A DNA stretch of 64,000 nt from JAOAPG01 sp963791575 (GTDB taxonomy: Bacteria; Acidobacteriota; Terriglobia; Terriglobales; Acidobacteriaceae): the NCBI GenBank assembly GCA_963791575.1, contig CAWBSY010000023.1, positions 56,911 to 120,910 on the forward strand, given 5' to 3'. Both the position numbers and the translations under genes were made by a program. Shown here one piece after another: positions 1 to 9,703 of the stretch (the first letter of the stretch is position 1; the number at the start of each line of letters is the position of its first letter). The notes beneath the pieces were generated by a model. It was not told the DNA's origin. It ran no database searches and was given only the letters and a program-made list of their open reading frames with translations.

Positions 1-216
1 CGTCCCGCAGCGCGTGAAGTGATTCGAGACGTGAGCCACCCTTTTTGATCTCTGTTGCCTGCCCCGCGGATTTTTAATGTTCAGGTCGTCTTCCTGCTTT
101 CCTTGTTCGGGTCATGAAGACGAATTCCGGCGAACATCAAAATGGTCAGACGATGGCTCGCTTGTCATTTCGATGATTATCAGTTCATCACTTCATTCGC
201 TGGAAAGGGTCGTGTG

Positions 217-1230
217 CTACTTTCTGCCATTGCGTGCAGCCTGATAGATTGCCTCGACCAGCGCGATACTTCGCCGGCCTTCGCGCCCATTGCAGACCGG
301 ATCTATATCCTGCTCGATCGCACGAATAAAATCCTCAAACAGCGCCTGATGTCCACGAAAGTCGCTGACTACAGCGGATGACGCACTCTGGTTTTCATCC
401 GACACCATGCTTGCGCCGATATCGGCAGGGGCACTGCGCAAGTGGACCGCCAGAATGCGATCCTGTTCAAGAATTACAGTGCCCTCAGTTCCAGTGATTT
501 CGATCCGTCGCGGATATCCCGGATACGCGGCAGTCGTCGCATGGAAGATGCCCAGCGCACCGTTGCTAAACTCAAGAGTTGCAACCATCGTATCCTCGCC
601 TTCAATTTTGTGGAGTGCCGTCGCCGCGCGGGACTGCACGCCAACCACATCGCCAAGCAGCCACAGCAGCAGATCCACCGTGTGCACTGCCTGATTGATC
701 AGGGCTCCTCCTCCGTCCAGGGCGAATGTGCCGCGCCAACGCGACCCGCTGTAATATTCCGGTGGTCGATACCATTTCACCCGTGCATCCACCAGCAGGG
801 GTTTTCCAATCGCCCCGTCACGGATCCATTCTCGCAGTCGGCGAATTCCAGGTTTCACCCGGTCCTGAAACATTACTCCAAGTTTCACGCCGCAGTGGTC
901 CGCAGCCTCGATGAGCGCATCCGCGCGTGCTGTACTGATCTCAATCGGTTTCTCGGTAAGTACGTGCAGGCCGCGCTGCGCCGCAGCAATTCCGTGGGCT
1001 CCGTGCATCCCCGATGGGCTTCCGATCGCCACTAGGTCCATCGGGCGATGCGCCAGGAACGCCTCGAAGTCCTGATATTGCTTGCCTCCATGCTCGCGGC
1101 AAAGGCCCGCGACCTTCTCTGTATTGGTTCCGTAGAACGCGGCGATTTCAACTCCGGCAATTGCGCGGGCCGCTCTCGCGTGCGTCGCGGTAATATTGCC
1201 ACCGCCAATCAGACCAATATGAATCGTCAT
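217..1230 (-). CDS. Gfo/Idh/MocA family NAD(P)-dependent oxidoreductase, cytoplasmic
   Basis: Probable sugar or cyclitol dehydrogenase of 337 residues. The N-terminus has the Rossmann motif GLIGGGNIT (residues 6-14), and the family EKP signature lies at residues 93-95 (LTEKPIE). A GGG...H..D segment in the second half matches the family's catalytic/substrate-binding region. An upstream in-frame ATG would add 32 residues with no family similarity, so I start at the ATG at 1230, directly before the beta-strand that opens the Rossmann fold. There is no signal peptide, unlike the Tat-exported relative at 4869. It stands alone, separated by 564 bp from the nagB-like genes. Substrate cannot be read from the sequence. 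Family confidence is high, specific function unknown. Confidence 0.88.
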   Translation of the reverse strand: MTIHIGLIGGGNITATHARAARAIAGVEIAAFYGTNTEKVAGLCREHGGKQYQDFEAFLAHRPMDLVAIGSPSGMHGAHGIAAAQRGLHVLTEKPIEISTARADALIEAADHCGVKLGVMFQDRVKPGIRRLREWIRDGAIGKPLLVDARVKWYRPPEYYSGSRWRGTFALDGGGALINQAVHTVDLLLWLLGDVVGVQSRAATALHKIEGEDTMVATLEFSNGALGIFHATTAAYPGYPRRIEITGTEGTVILEQDRILAVHLRSAPADIGASMVSDENQSASSAVVSDFRGHQALFEDFIRAIEQDIDPVCNGREGRRSIALVEAIYQAARNGRK

Positions 1231-1794
1231 CTTTGTCTCGCTCGCCTCTGACCTGTTGTCGCAATGAATTGATTCCGGCACGCCCCGCGCTGCTGGATTG
1301 CTTGTCAAAGCGCCACTTAAGCACACTCGCCAATGATGTCAAGATTTCCAGACTGGCTACAGCCGCACAGTCCGATCGCCCGAAAACCAGGCGCCCTTCG
1401 CAGAAAGAAGCTAGCGTAAAGAGCGACAGCTTTCTTTCTGTGATTTTTCATTGGATAGTTGAAAATCATCACCGGCTGTATGTGAGTATCGCTGCTATCG
1501 GGCAAAATCATTTCGAGTTCTTCCCGGCTGACCCACGGAAATATTGTTGTTGCGGATAATACATTCTCCGCAAAAAATCAGCTGCGCTGTAAAAGCTCCG
1601 AAGCAATGATAAAGTTTGCCGGTCTATACAGTTGATGACCATTGACAGGAATTAGGAGCCCACCGATCCATTCACCAACGCAGGTTGTGATGGGTGGGGC
1701 TTTCGTGAGCGGGTTGCCAGGATGTGGCCAGCGTGCTTGAATGCTACCTGATCAAAAGAATCTCCATCAGCCCACCAGCACCTATTTTGTGATC
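1231..1794. other. Intergenic region, no gene seen
   Basis: This is 564 bp between the Gfo/Idh gene and nagB, both read leftwards, so it should hold the promoter of the Gfo/Idh gene. An imperfect inverted repeat (TGATTTTTCA at 1441-1450 and TGAAAATCA at 1460-1468) could be an operator or hairpin. No open frame here looks like a protein. Confidence 0.4.
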
Positions 1795-2532
1795 TTACTT
1801 CTTTGTTAAGAGAGCGGCGGAATCTTTATTGAGAAACACAGCGCTATTCGGATGATTACGCAGCGCCGATGCAGGAGCCATGGGAGTAATCGGCCCCTCT
1901 AAGCAAGACTTTGCAGCCTGTGCCTTGCGTCTGTCCGGCACAACCGCCACGATCTCTTTCGCTCGCAGTATCTGGTGCACCGACATGGAGATCGCCCGTC
2001 TAGGCACTTCTGAAATGTCCGTGAACCATCCCTCATTAACCTGTTGCTGGCGGCACGTCTGGCTGAGATCAACAATCAGATAAGGTTCCTCTGTTTTGAA
2101 ATCGGCAGGGGGATCATTGAACGCAAGATGGCCATTTTCGCCGATTCCTACAAACGCAACGTCAACATCGCGTTCGTTTAACTCTTTTCCAAAACGCTTT
2201 GCTGCGGATTCCGGATCTTTCCCCACATCCAAAAGGCAGTATCGAGTAATACATGTTTTATTGATCAATCGCTCTAAAAGATACTTTCGGAAACTCGCTG
2301 GATGTGTAGAAGGCAAATCCAGATACTCATCCAGATGAAACATCTCGACACGCGACCAATCAAGATCGGCAATTCCGGTCAGCGCCTCCAAAAATTCGAA
2401 TTGAGAAGTTCCCGTTGCAGCCACGATACGAGCTCTCCCTGATTCTCGAATTGCGCGGCGGATGGCGGAGGCAGCCTGCTCCGCGGCTGCGCGACCGAGG
2501 GATTGCTTGTCTTCAAGTACCTTAATCTGCAC
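1795..2532 (-). CDS. nagB: Glucosamine-6-phosphate deaminase family protein
   Basis: 245-residue NagB/6-phosphogluconolactonase-superfamily enzyme. Members convert glucosamine-6-phosphate to fructose-6-phosphate and ammonia. The acid/base segment LDEY (Asp68) corresponds to Asp72 of E. coli NagB, and GIGENGHLAFNDP (about 129-141) is the signature around the catalytic His (His135 here). Asn133 replaces the Asp and Asp140 replaces the Glu of the E. coli enzyme. Length fits the family. The start is GTG at 2532, with an AAGGA about 8 nt upstream. It is the last gene of a leftward unit lacI-nagB-like-nagB, 58 bp after the second copy. Amino-sugar turnover is the best reading; a different amino or keto sugar phosphate is possible. 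Confidence 0.88.
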   Translation of the reverse strand: MQIKVLEDKQSLGRAAAEQAASAIRRAIRESGRARIVAATGTSQFEFLEALTGIADLDWSRVEMFHLDEYLDLPSTHPASFRKYLLERLINKTCITRYCLLDVGKDPESAAKRFGKELNERDVDVAFVGIGENGHLAFNDPPADFKTEEPYLIVDLSQTCRQQQVNEGWFTDISEVPRRAISMSVHQILRAKEIVAVVPDRRKAQAAKSCLEGPITPMAPASALRNHPNSAVFLNKDSAALLTKK

Positions 2533-2590
2533 CTTCAGTCCTTCCGTTTTGCATTCTCTTGGGGTTGTCCATTATTAACTGCTCAACTTT

Positions 2591-3373
2591 TTAAGTCGTC
2601 GCGAACGATTCAGCAGCTAGGAGTTCAGTTGGGCACGAATCCCGGTCAACGAAAAGCGTTCCGTCGACCGTCTTCAGAATTGAGGCCGGGAGAGCCACAG
2701 TAGGCTCCTGGGTCTGGAATAGTTTTGTCAGGATGTTACGCTTGAGTCCCAAGGGCACCATCGTATACACGCTCTGTGCCTCGAACAAAGCAGGGATGGT
2801 CATGGTAATGCCTTTATCCGGAATGAAGCCAAGGTCCTTAAAATTGGGATCTTCGATAAGTTGGCGTTTGGACTGCTCGGCGACCTCAACCACTCTCACC
2901 CAAGCAGGGTCGTTGAAGTCTGTGTCCTGCGGTTCGTTCAGTGCGAGGTGGCCGGAAGTTCCGATTCCCTGGCAGAGGATGTCGATCTTTCCAGCCGAAC
3001 GCAGTAGAGACTCGAAATGCTTCGCCTCCTGATGAGGATCTGGAGCATTGAACCGCACTAAATGAAATTTCCGGGGACGGACTTTGTCATAGAGTTGCTT
3101 GCGCGTTTGATAGCCACAGGTGTACTGCTCCGGAATACGCGTATCCCAAAAGTCGTCCATGTTGAAGCAGACGACCCGACTCCAATCGATGTCATTTTGC
3201 TGACTGAGAGCATTTAAAAAAGATCCCTGACTTTCACCCGCTGCAAAAATTATGCGTATTTCATCCCTTGAGATCAGCAGCTCTCGCATTTTCAGGGCGA
3301 CCGTCAAAGCTGCTTTCGTCCCCAGATCGTTTTCGTCTTCACAGAGCACAACTTGAGTCTTTCCATAATTCAT
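2591..3373 (-). CDS. Divergent NagB-family sugar-phosphate deaminase/isomerase
   Basis: 260-residue second NagB homologue in the same operon. It keeps the fold markers: FAAGESQGSF (phosphate loop region), NMDDFWDT (equivalent to the LDEY segment) and GIGTSGHLALNEP around the catalytic His. The sequence differs widely from the neighbouring copy, with DDF for DEY and TSGH for ENGH, so it probably acts on another substrate. The start ATG at 3373 has a GAGGG about 9 nt upstream. It sits 49 bp downstream of the LacI gene and 58 bp upstream of nagB, consistent with one transcript. Two diverged copies side by side suggest a heteromer or two different sugar phosphates. Confidence 0.82.
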   Translation of the reverse strand: MNYGKTQVVLCEDENDLGTKAALTVALKMRELLISRDEIRIIFAAGESQGSFLNALSQQNDIDWSRVVCFNMDDFWDTRIPEQYTCGYQTRKQLYDKVRPRKFHLVRFNAPDPHQEAKHFESLLRSAGKIDILCQGIGTSGHLALNEPQDTDFNDPAWVRVVEVAEQSKRQLIEDPNFKDLGFIPDKGITMTIPALFEAQSVYTMVPLGLKRNILTKLFQTQEPTVALPASILKTVDGTLFVDRDSCPTELLAAESFATT

Positions 3374-3422
3374 GAAGTTAGCCCTCGTTTGTTTTTAAAT
3401 TTGAAAACTGCGCACAGGCTCC

Positions 3423-4484
3423 TCAAGCATTGGTGCTGGAGGGTTCATCGAATCCCAACGCCCTGCCTGCAAACTTGAGAGGTGGGCCAGAAGACTCACG
3501 CTTTATTAGCTGGGTTGGGATTGCATGTTTTTGAACAGGTCGATCTGGTTGAGCAATACGGTTGAGCACCAGTTCGGAAAGATGAGCGCCAACCTGTTCG
3601 CCGAAAACTCGAATCGTGGTGAGTGGAGGATAGAGCTTGACCGCGTCCAGATCATCGCAGCCCACTACGCTTACTTCTTCCGGAACGCGAACGTTGAGAT
3701 CTCGGAGCGCTTTGTAGACACCGTTGGCGCACGCGTCCGATCCGGCAAAGATTGCCGTTGCCGATTCTCCGCCTGTGAATATAGATTTCGCGCCGAGATA
3801 GCCGACACTTTCCTCTTGCTCGCAATCGAATCCGGCCTGGCGTGCACATAATCCAGCCTCTTCCATCGCCCTTTGATATCCTTTGTGTACCCTGGCGAAC
3901 CAGGTGAATTTGCAGTTCCCTACGAACCAAATGTCACGATGTCCAATTGCTTGGAGATGGCGCGTCATCTCATAGGCGCCCTGTTCGTCATCAAACCAGA
4001 CGGTGTCATACTCCTTCGATTTCCAGTCCTCCAGAACATTGTTCCCCAAGACGGCAAATGGAATTCGTTTGCTGGCTAAGAGATCGAACAGGTTTTGCGA
4101 GTTTGTACCAGCGACCACAAAGCCGCTGACCTGGTCACGGCGTTGCAAGATTTTTGGTAGATGGAGATCCTGCCAGGGAACATCCGACCTATAGTGAAAC
4201 GGAAGAAAAATGATGGAGTAATTGTTTTCCGAACAAAATGCTTCCGCTCCGACCAGAACCCGCGAGTGAAAGGGATGCAGCAAGTCGCGGTTGCCCAAAA
4301 GAAAAGCGATCAGCTTGGTTTTATTGGCATGTTCGATCTTGAAGCCTGCCTCAGTGGCGGCGTTTCTTACGCGCGCCTGAATTTCTGGACTGACTCGGGC
4401 GGTACCGTTGAGAACGCGTGAGACCGTCGCTGGGCTCACGCCAGCAAGACGAGCTAAATCCTTAACCGTGACATTTCTTGGCAT
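3423..4484 (-). CDS. LacI/GalR family transcriptional regulator
   Basis: 353-residue sugar-responsive repressor. The N-terminal helix-turn-helix is VTVKDLARLAGVSPATVSRV (about 4-23), followed by the hinge and a periplasmic-binding-protein-like effector domain (about 60-335). I choose the ATG at 4484 because an AAGGA lies 8 nt upstream and the HTH then begins at residue 4; a GTG/ATG further upstream would add nine residues. It is the first gene of the operon with the two nagB-like genes and is divergent from the Tat-exported Gfo/Idh gene. Two copies of TGAAAyATTTCATAGA in the shared promoter region are the obvious operator candidates. The ligand is probably an amino sugar or its phosphate (inference from neighbours). 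Confidence 0.92.
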   Translation of the reverse strand: MPRNVTVKDLARLAGVSPATVSRVLNGTARVSPEIQARVRNAATEAGFKIEHANKTKLIAFLLGNRDLLHPFHSRVLVGAEAFCSENNYSIIFLPFHYRSDVPWQDLHLPKILQRRDQVSGFVVAGTNSQNLFDLLASKRIPFAVLGNNVLEDWKSKEYDTVWFDDEQGAYEMTRHLQAIGHRDIWFVGNCKFTWFARVHKGYQRAMEEAGLCARQAGFDCEQEESVGYLGAKSIFTGGESATAIFAGSDACANGVYKALRDLNVRVPEEVSVVGCDDLDAVKLYPPLTTIRVFGEQVGAHLSELVLNRIAQPDRPVQKHAIPTQLIKRESSGPPLKFAGRALGFDEPSSTNA

Positions 4485-4537
4485 TCCATCGTCCTTAGTT
4501 TGATCTCTCACACGAAAACGGAATTATAACCGGGATG

Positions 4538-4549
4538 TGAAACATTTCA
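4538..4549. promoter_or_regulatory. Candidate LacI operator, copy 1 (TGAAACATTTCA)
   Basis: A near-palindrome 54 bp upstream of the LacI ATG. It shares TGAAAyATTTCATAGA in the same orientation with the site at 4721. Position suggests autoregulation of lacI-nagB-like-nagB. Confidence 0.5.
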
Positions 4550-4720
4550 TAGACCCCGGCTGGTAATGAGCTTTAGAAACCTTATAGCCACACACCAACC
4601 GATACTACGTCGACAACGAATCGAATAGAAGTTATTGATATTTATGACACAACTTGCAAGTCTACGGGATAATTAACTGAGGGCCAGTTAAAACCTATCT
4701 TGGAACATTCTTTATTAAGT

Positions 4721-4732
4721 TGAAATATTTCA
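4721..4732. promoter_or_regulatory. Candidate LacI operator, copy 2 (TGAAATATTTCA)
   Basis: A perfect 12-bp palindrome 137 bp upstream of the Tat-exported Gfo/Idh gene, in the 384-bp divergent promoter region. The second copy at 4538 makes a DNA loop or control of both directions plausible. Confidence 0.5.
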
Positions 4733-4868
4733 TAGAAATGATGAAATTATCTCGACGACGACCTAGCTAGTGTGATACCAATTCTTCCTGCCGAAATTGG
4801 GGGCCGCGCCTGTATATGAATTTACCCAGCTTTGGCAAAGCCACCGATGACAGCGGAGGTTTGGCTAA

Positions 4869-6242
4869 ATGCAAAAATCTTCCAATCAAAACAGCAAAAA
4901 TATTACGCGGAGAACGTTCCTGGATCGCTCGGCCTCGGTGGCATTGGGAGCCGCTCTACTCGGAACAAGTAGAGCCCAAGGCATTGCTACCCAATCCGCT
5001 ATTTCGTATGGACGCGTGCTGGGCTCAAACGACCGTATCTCGCTCGGCCATATTGGCATTGGGCAGCGTGGTCGCGGCCTGGAATTCATTCTGTCGCAAC
5101 TCAAGGATTCAAAGAACGTTGAGGTCGTGAGCATTTGCGATCTCTGGAAAGTGAATCTTGGGCTCGCCGTGGCCAAGGCAAAAGAAACCTATGGACGCGA
5201 GCCTCACTCCTCTCAGTACATAGAGGAACTCTTAAGCAATAAAGAAATTGATGCCGTGATTATCTCGACCCCGGAACATCAGCATTCGCCCATGCTGAAG
5301 ATGGCGGCGGAGGCCAACAAACATGCCTATGTCGAAAAGCCGATGGGCAATGTTCTGGAAGAGGCCAAAGCGGCGCGGGATGCCGTGCTCAAGAGAAACC
5401 TGATTGTCCAGGTGGGCACGCAGCGCCGCAGCGAACCCTACCAGATTGCCGCCAACAAACTTTTTCGCTCAGGAGTCTGCGGCGATGTCAGCAAAGTCGA
5501 AGTCGTCTGGAACTATCACGGTCCTCGCTGGCGTGGACGTCCGGAAGTAAAACAGATTCGCGAAGAAGACATCGATTGGCGCAGGTGGCTTATGACTAAG
5601 CCTTACCGGCCCTTCGATCCTCAGCTCTATTTCGAGTACAGACTTTACCGGAACTACTCAAGCGGTATTCCGGACCAGTGGATGAGCCATGGGATTGATC
5701 TCGTCCATTGGTTTATGGACGATCACTTTCCCCGCTCCGTGGTCGCACATGGTGGTGTGTTTGCCTGGAAAGATGCAAGAGAGAATCCCGACACCTTTCA
5801 AACACTGCTGGAATATCCCTCCGGCTTCATGGTCAGTTACTCCACGAGTTTTGGCAATGATGCACCCAGCTTCATTCGCTTCATGGGAAAGAAAGCTACG
5901 CTCATGAATTTCGGGACCGAAGGCACTCCTCGGTGGCTCTTGGTGGAAGAGAAAGGCAATTTTGAAGACGATCCAACCATCGTGCGCAAAGAGGAGTGGC
6001 TGTCACTTCCGGGAGACGGAGGGAAGGGCCCGCCACACACTACAGATGAAGATCTTTCCCACATGACCAATTGGTTGGATGCACTGCGCGCCGGGAAGCA
6101 GCCCTCGACGCCTGTTCAGGCAGGCTATGCACATTCCGTGGCCTGCATGATGGCTGCGCAGTCTTATTGGGCAGGAAAGAAGCTCTATTGGGATCCCAAG
6201 ACGGAAACCATTTTAGATCACGACCCCACGCCGGGAGTGTAG
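4869..6242 (+). CDS. Tat-exported Gfo/Idh/MocA family oxidoreductase
   Basis: 457-residue secreted oxidoreductase. The N-terminus carries a twin-arginine signal, TRRTFLDRSASVALGAALLG (about residues 13-32), so the protein should be folded with its nucleotide cofactor before export to the periplasm. The Rossmann segment ISLGHIGIGQRGRG follows at about 57-70, then the family EKP motif (VEKPMGN) near residue 157. The ATG at 4869 has GGAGG 9 nt upstream. It lies 71 bp upstream of a TonB receptor in the same direction, so uptake and periplasmic sugar modification are probably co-expressed. Members of this secreted group include glycoside-processing enzymes that use a bound NAD(P); which reaction occurs here cannot be told. 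Confidence 0.9.
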   Translation: MQKSSNQNSKNITRRTFLDRSASVALGAALLGTSRAQGIATQSAISYGRVLGSNDRISLGHIGIGQRGRGLEFILSQLKDSKNVEVVSICDLWKVNLGLAVAKAKETYGREPHSSQYIEELLSNKEIDAVIISTPEHQHSPMLKMAAEANKHAYVEKPMGNVLEEAKAARDAVLKRNLIVQVGTQRRSEPYQIAANKLFRSGVCGDVSKVEVVWNYHGPRWRGRPEVKQIREEDIDWRRWLMTKPYRPFDPQLYFEYRLYRNYSSGIPDQWMSHGIDLVHWFMDDHFPRSVVAHGGVFAWKDARENPDTFQTLLEYPSGFMVSYSTSFGNDAPSFIRFMGKKATLMNFGTEGTPRWLLVEEKGNFEDDPTIVRKEEWLSLPGDGGKGPPHTTDEDLSHMTNWLDALRAGKQPSTPVQAGYAHSVACMMAAQSYWAGKKLYWDPKTETILDHDPTPGV

Positions 6243-6313
6243 CTCGGCTGTCATATGGAATGCAGAGTGGCAACAACTTTTAGGCGGATTGCAGGAAAAC
6301 AGGAGACCCAATC

Positions 6314-9300
6314 ATGGACAAGCAGAATTCCCGGAAAGTAAGGGGCGATTTCTCTTTTGTTAGTAGCTGTTCAGCTTTTATCTCTAACCATAGATATGAA
6401 TCGAGGAACAAGAATCTCTGTAGATTGGTCTGCCTGATGCTTGCCTTGGTTGCGGTTCCGGTTGGTCTCTTTGGCCAAACTGATGCGGCAACTATCGTCG
6501 GAACGATTACCGACAACAGCGGCGCCGCTTTATCCAACGCCACCGTAACCCTGGTGAACGTCGGTACCAACGCCAAGACTGTCATCAAAACCAATGCGGA
6601 TGGTAATTACGTTGCCACGCCCCTCAAAATCGGAAACTATTCCATTGCGGTAGAAGTCCAGGGATTTAAAGAAATCAAACGCACCGGTGTCGTGCTTCAG
6701 GTGCAGGACCGTCTTCGTGTCGACTTCACGATGCAGGTCGGCTCGGTCGCAGAACAGGTGACTGTGACTGGCGCTCCTCCATTGCTGCAGTCAGAATCTT
6801 CCGCTCTGGGCGATGTTATCGAAAGTAAACAGATTGCCGATCTCCCGCTAAATGGCCGAGACTACACGCAATTGGCTGCGCTGACGACCGGAGTTGTCAA
6901 GGTCACGGAAAGCGGAAACGGCCTAACTGGAGGTGCTCAGTCGTCCGCCAACGGCAACGCTGGCGGAAGCTTCGCGGTCAATGGCACGCGGGGCCTCTTG
7001 AACAATTTCCTCCTGGATGGCATCGACAACAATTCTAACGACAACGGCGGCAATGTCCTGAAGACCAACGTCGACGCGATTGCTGAGTTTAAGGTACAGA
7101 CCAGTAACTATTCAGCAGAGTTCGGACGCAGCGGCGGAGCGGTCATCAATGCCACAATTAAATCTGGAACGAACCAATTTCACGGAAACGTATTCGAGTT
7201 CCTGCGGAATTCCGCCCTCGATGCAAAAGATTATTTCGAGCTTTCCACTGATAAGAAGGCTCCATTCCGTCAAAACCAGTTTGGCTTCACCTTTGGCGGT
7301 CCGGTCCTGCACGATAAGCTTTTCTTCTTCACAGACTATCAGGGGACCCGAATCGGCAGCTCGGTAGTGGATCAATCGAAAGTTCCGACACTTGCCGAGA
7401 GAAACGGCGACTTCAGCGCTCTCCTTCCCGACACAGTTATTTACGACCCTGCAACTACGACTGTGGTGGGGGGTGTAGTTACTCGCACGCCCTTTCCCGG
7501 AAACATCATCCCTGCTAATCGTTTCGATACGATTGCCCATAACCTCATTTCGCTTTACCCCGAGCCTAACCTTTCTAACCCCGACACCGCCAACAACTTT
7601 ATTCGCAACGATCCGGGAACTCTTAAAATCGACCAGGGCGATGCACGAGTTGATTACGTGATCAATCCCAGACAACAGCTTTTCCTGCGATTCTCAGCGA
7701 GCCATCTCGACCGCTTCCAGCAACCGCCATTACCCGGACTCGCCGACGGCGGCAATGGATTTCAGGGAGATTCATTCGATGACACCCGCGGACTCGCTCT
7801 CGGGCATACCTGGACCATTACTCCCACCATCGTGAACGATGTGCGTGCGGGGTTCAGTTGGGACCACTACGCCAATGGTGTTCCGGACTACGGTCTTAAG
7901 TTCCCTCCGCCTGATCTGTATGTTCCCGGCGTTCCCAACGATTCGTCCCTCAACGGCATCACCCTGATCCAGCCCACCGGAGGCTTTCGCCGGCTGGGTA
8001 CTCCCGGTTTTGCCCCAACCTTGGGCCGAAATTATGAAATTCAATATGGGGATACGCTAAGCATCATTCACGGAAGGCATTCGTTGAAAGTTGGGGCGCA
8101 ATTTCGTCGCAGCGCATTTAACTTGCTGCAACTTGGGTCGCCGCGCGGCCGAATCCGCTTCGATGGGCAGTTCACTTCGCCTGATGGCAATGGCGGCGGT
8201 TTCCCGATAGCCGATTGGCTTCTGGGAATTTCCAATCGAGCCAATATCTCTCTCGGCGGCACATTTCACAACCGCCAGAACTCGTACGGTGGATTCGTGC
8301 AGGATGACATCAAAGTGAACTCAAAGCTCACCCTGAACCTGGGACTACGCTATGACTACACAACTCCCATCTACGACGCCAACGACCAAATGGCGAACCT
8401 CGACTTCGCCACCGGCCAGCTGGTTCTTGCAGGAAAGAACGGCGCATCGCGCGGGTTGGTGAAAACGGATAAAGATGACTTCGCCCCGCGCATTGGTCTT
8501 GCCTGGCAGGTGATGTCCCACACGGTAGTCCGTGCTGGCTATGGGCGCTTTTTCATGTATCAGGAAACCCGCACCGGCGATCCCTTCCAGCTTTATTACA
8601 ACTTACCGTTTGTCGCCGAGCCCAATTTCATCACCGATGGTGTGACGCCGATCCTGACGGTTTCCGGAGGATTCCCAGCTATTGACCCCAACAACATTCC
8701 TGGGGCATCCGTGACGACCTCCGCCGAAGGAGCCAACACGCATTTGCACGCGCCTGTGTTAGATGAATGGAACATGAATATCCAGCACGAATTGCCGGGC
8801 AGCTTTTTGGTAGAAGTCGCCTACGTCGGCTCCAAGGCGACGCACCTCCAGAGCATCCTTGATTTGAACCAGGATCCTACCCCTGGCCCTGGCGACATCC
8901 AGTCGAGGCGACCCTACCCGCAGTTCGGGGGGTTTTCCAACCTCGTGGACAGAGGAAATTCAAGTTATAACGCCCTGCAGATTAAAGTGGACAAACGCCT
9001 GACACATGGACTGATGTTCTTGAGCGCATTCACCTTCAGTAAATCCCTGAACGACCAGCCTGAGATCTGTTGCTCCTCGCCCACTCCACAAAACAGCTAC
9101 GATCTGAGCAACGAAAGGGGACGTTCGGACTTTGACCAGAAACTCCGTTGGGTCACGAGCTTCGATTATCAACTGCCGATCGGCAAGGGTCAGCGCTTTA
9201 TGAACTCAAGCCGTGCCGCAGACCTGGTTCTGGGTGGATGGCACGTCGGTGGAATCGTCGCGTTTCACACCGGTTTCTACTTCACAGCCCAGGTCGGGGC

Positions 9301-9685
9301 GGATCCCTCCAACACCGGCTCCAACGGCTTGCTCCATGCCGATCAACTCTGCAATGGCAACCTGCCACGCGGGGAGCGGAAGGTGACAAATTGGTTTAAC
9401 ACAAACTGCTACGCGTTTCCGAACGCGTTTACCTTCGGTAACGCGGGAAAGAACACCCTGGAAGGTCCGGGCGCCGCTACCAGCGACATGTCATTGCGCA
9501 AGGTGTTCGATATGACGGAACGGACGAACCTGGAATTCCGTTTCGAGCTGTTCAACGCTTTCAACCATCCAGTTTTTGGCCAACCCGACCCGTTCCAAGA
9601 CGATGGCCCGGGATCCTTCGGAGTCATTACTTCGACGACGGTACCGGAACGGCAACTGCAGTTCGCCCTGAAATTGAATTTCTAA
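6314..9685 (+). CDS. TonB-dependent receptor, Oar-like, with carboxypeptidase regulatory-like domain (copy 1)
   Basis: 1123-residue outer-membrane protein. After a long N-terminal extension there is a signal sequence (about 38-55, ending in GLFGQ). A carboxypeptidase-regulatory-like beta-sandwich follows (about 58-140, ATIVGTITDNSGAALSNATV), then a plug-like region (about 150-290, with DLPLNGRDYTQLAALTTGV and FLLDGIDNNSN) and a beta-barrel ending in the aromatic terminus FALKLNF. This architecture is typical of the enlarged SusC/Oar-like receptors of Acidobacteriota. AGGAG lies 8 nt upstream of the ATG. It follows the Tat-exported oxidoreductase by 71 bp and precedes a strong terminator-like hairpin. 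The likely role is oligosaccharide uptake. Its C-terminus is very similar to that of the receptor at 23584. Confidence 0.92.
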   Translation: MDKQNSRKVRGDFSFVSSCSAFISNHRYESRNKNLCRLVCLMLALVAVPVGLFGQTDAATIVGTITDNSGAALSNATVTLVNVGTNAKTVIKTNADGNYVATPLKIGNYSIAVEVQGFKEIKRTGVVLQVQDRLRVDFTMQVGSVAEQVTVTGAPPLLQSESSALGDVIESKQIADLPLNGRDYTQLAALTTGVVKVTESGNGLTGGAQSSANGNAGGSFAVNGTRGLLNNFLLDGIDNNSNDNGGNVLKTNVDAIAEFKVQTSNYSAEFGRSGGAVINATIKSGTNQFHGNVFEFLRNSALDAKDYFELSTDKKAPFRQNQFGFTFGGPVLHDKLFFFTDYQGTRIGSSVVDQSKVPTLAERNGDFSALLPDTVIYDPATTTVVGGVVTRTPFPGNIIPANRFDTIAHNLISLYPEPNLSNPDTANNFIRNDPGTLKIDQGDARVDYVINPRQQLFLRFSASHLDRFQQPPLPGLADGGNGFQGDSFDDTRGLALGHTWTITPTIVNDVRAGFSWDHYANGVPDYGLKFPPPDLYVPGVPNDSSLNGITLIQPTGGFRRLGTPGFAPTLGRNYEIQYGDTLSIIHGRHSLKVGAQFRRSAFNLLQLGSPRGRIRFDGQFTSPDGNGGGFPIADWLLGISNRANISLGGTFHNRQNSYGGFVQDDIKVNSKLTLNLGLRYDYTTPIYDANDQMANLDFATGQLVLAGKNGASRGLVKTDKDDFAPRIGLAWQVMSHTVVRAGYGRFFMYQETRTGDPFQLYYNLPFVAEPNFITDGVTPILTVSGGFPAIDPNNIPGASVTTSAEGANTHLHAPVLDEWNMNIQHELPGSFLVEVAYVGSKATHLQSILDLNQDPTPGPGDIQSRRPYPQFGGFSNLVDRGNSSYNALQIKVDKRLTHGLMFLSAFTFSKSLNDQPEICCSSPTPQNSYDLSNERGRSDFDQKLRWVTSFDYQLPIGKGQRFMNSSRAADLVLGGWHVGGIVAFHTGFYFTAQVGADPSNTGSNGLLHADQLCNGNLPRGERKVTNWFNTNCYAFPNAFTFGNAGKNTLEGPGAATSDMSLRKVFDMTERTNLEFRFELFNAFNHPVFGQPDPFQDDGPGSFGVITSTTVPERQLQFALKLNF

Positions 9686-9703
9686 GGGCCACTGACCTGC
9701 TTT

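Noticed and set aside
1..48. Possible C-terminal end of a rightward gene (about 15 codons ending at TGA 46-48)
   Set aside because: Too short to recognise and without any family motif; it could be chance.
7112..7675. 187-codon leftward open frame inside TonB receptor 1
   Set aside because: Antisense shadow of a high-confidence receptor gene, no signal or motif.
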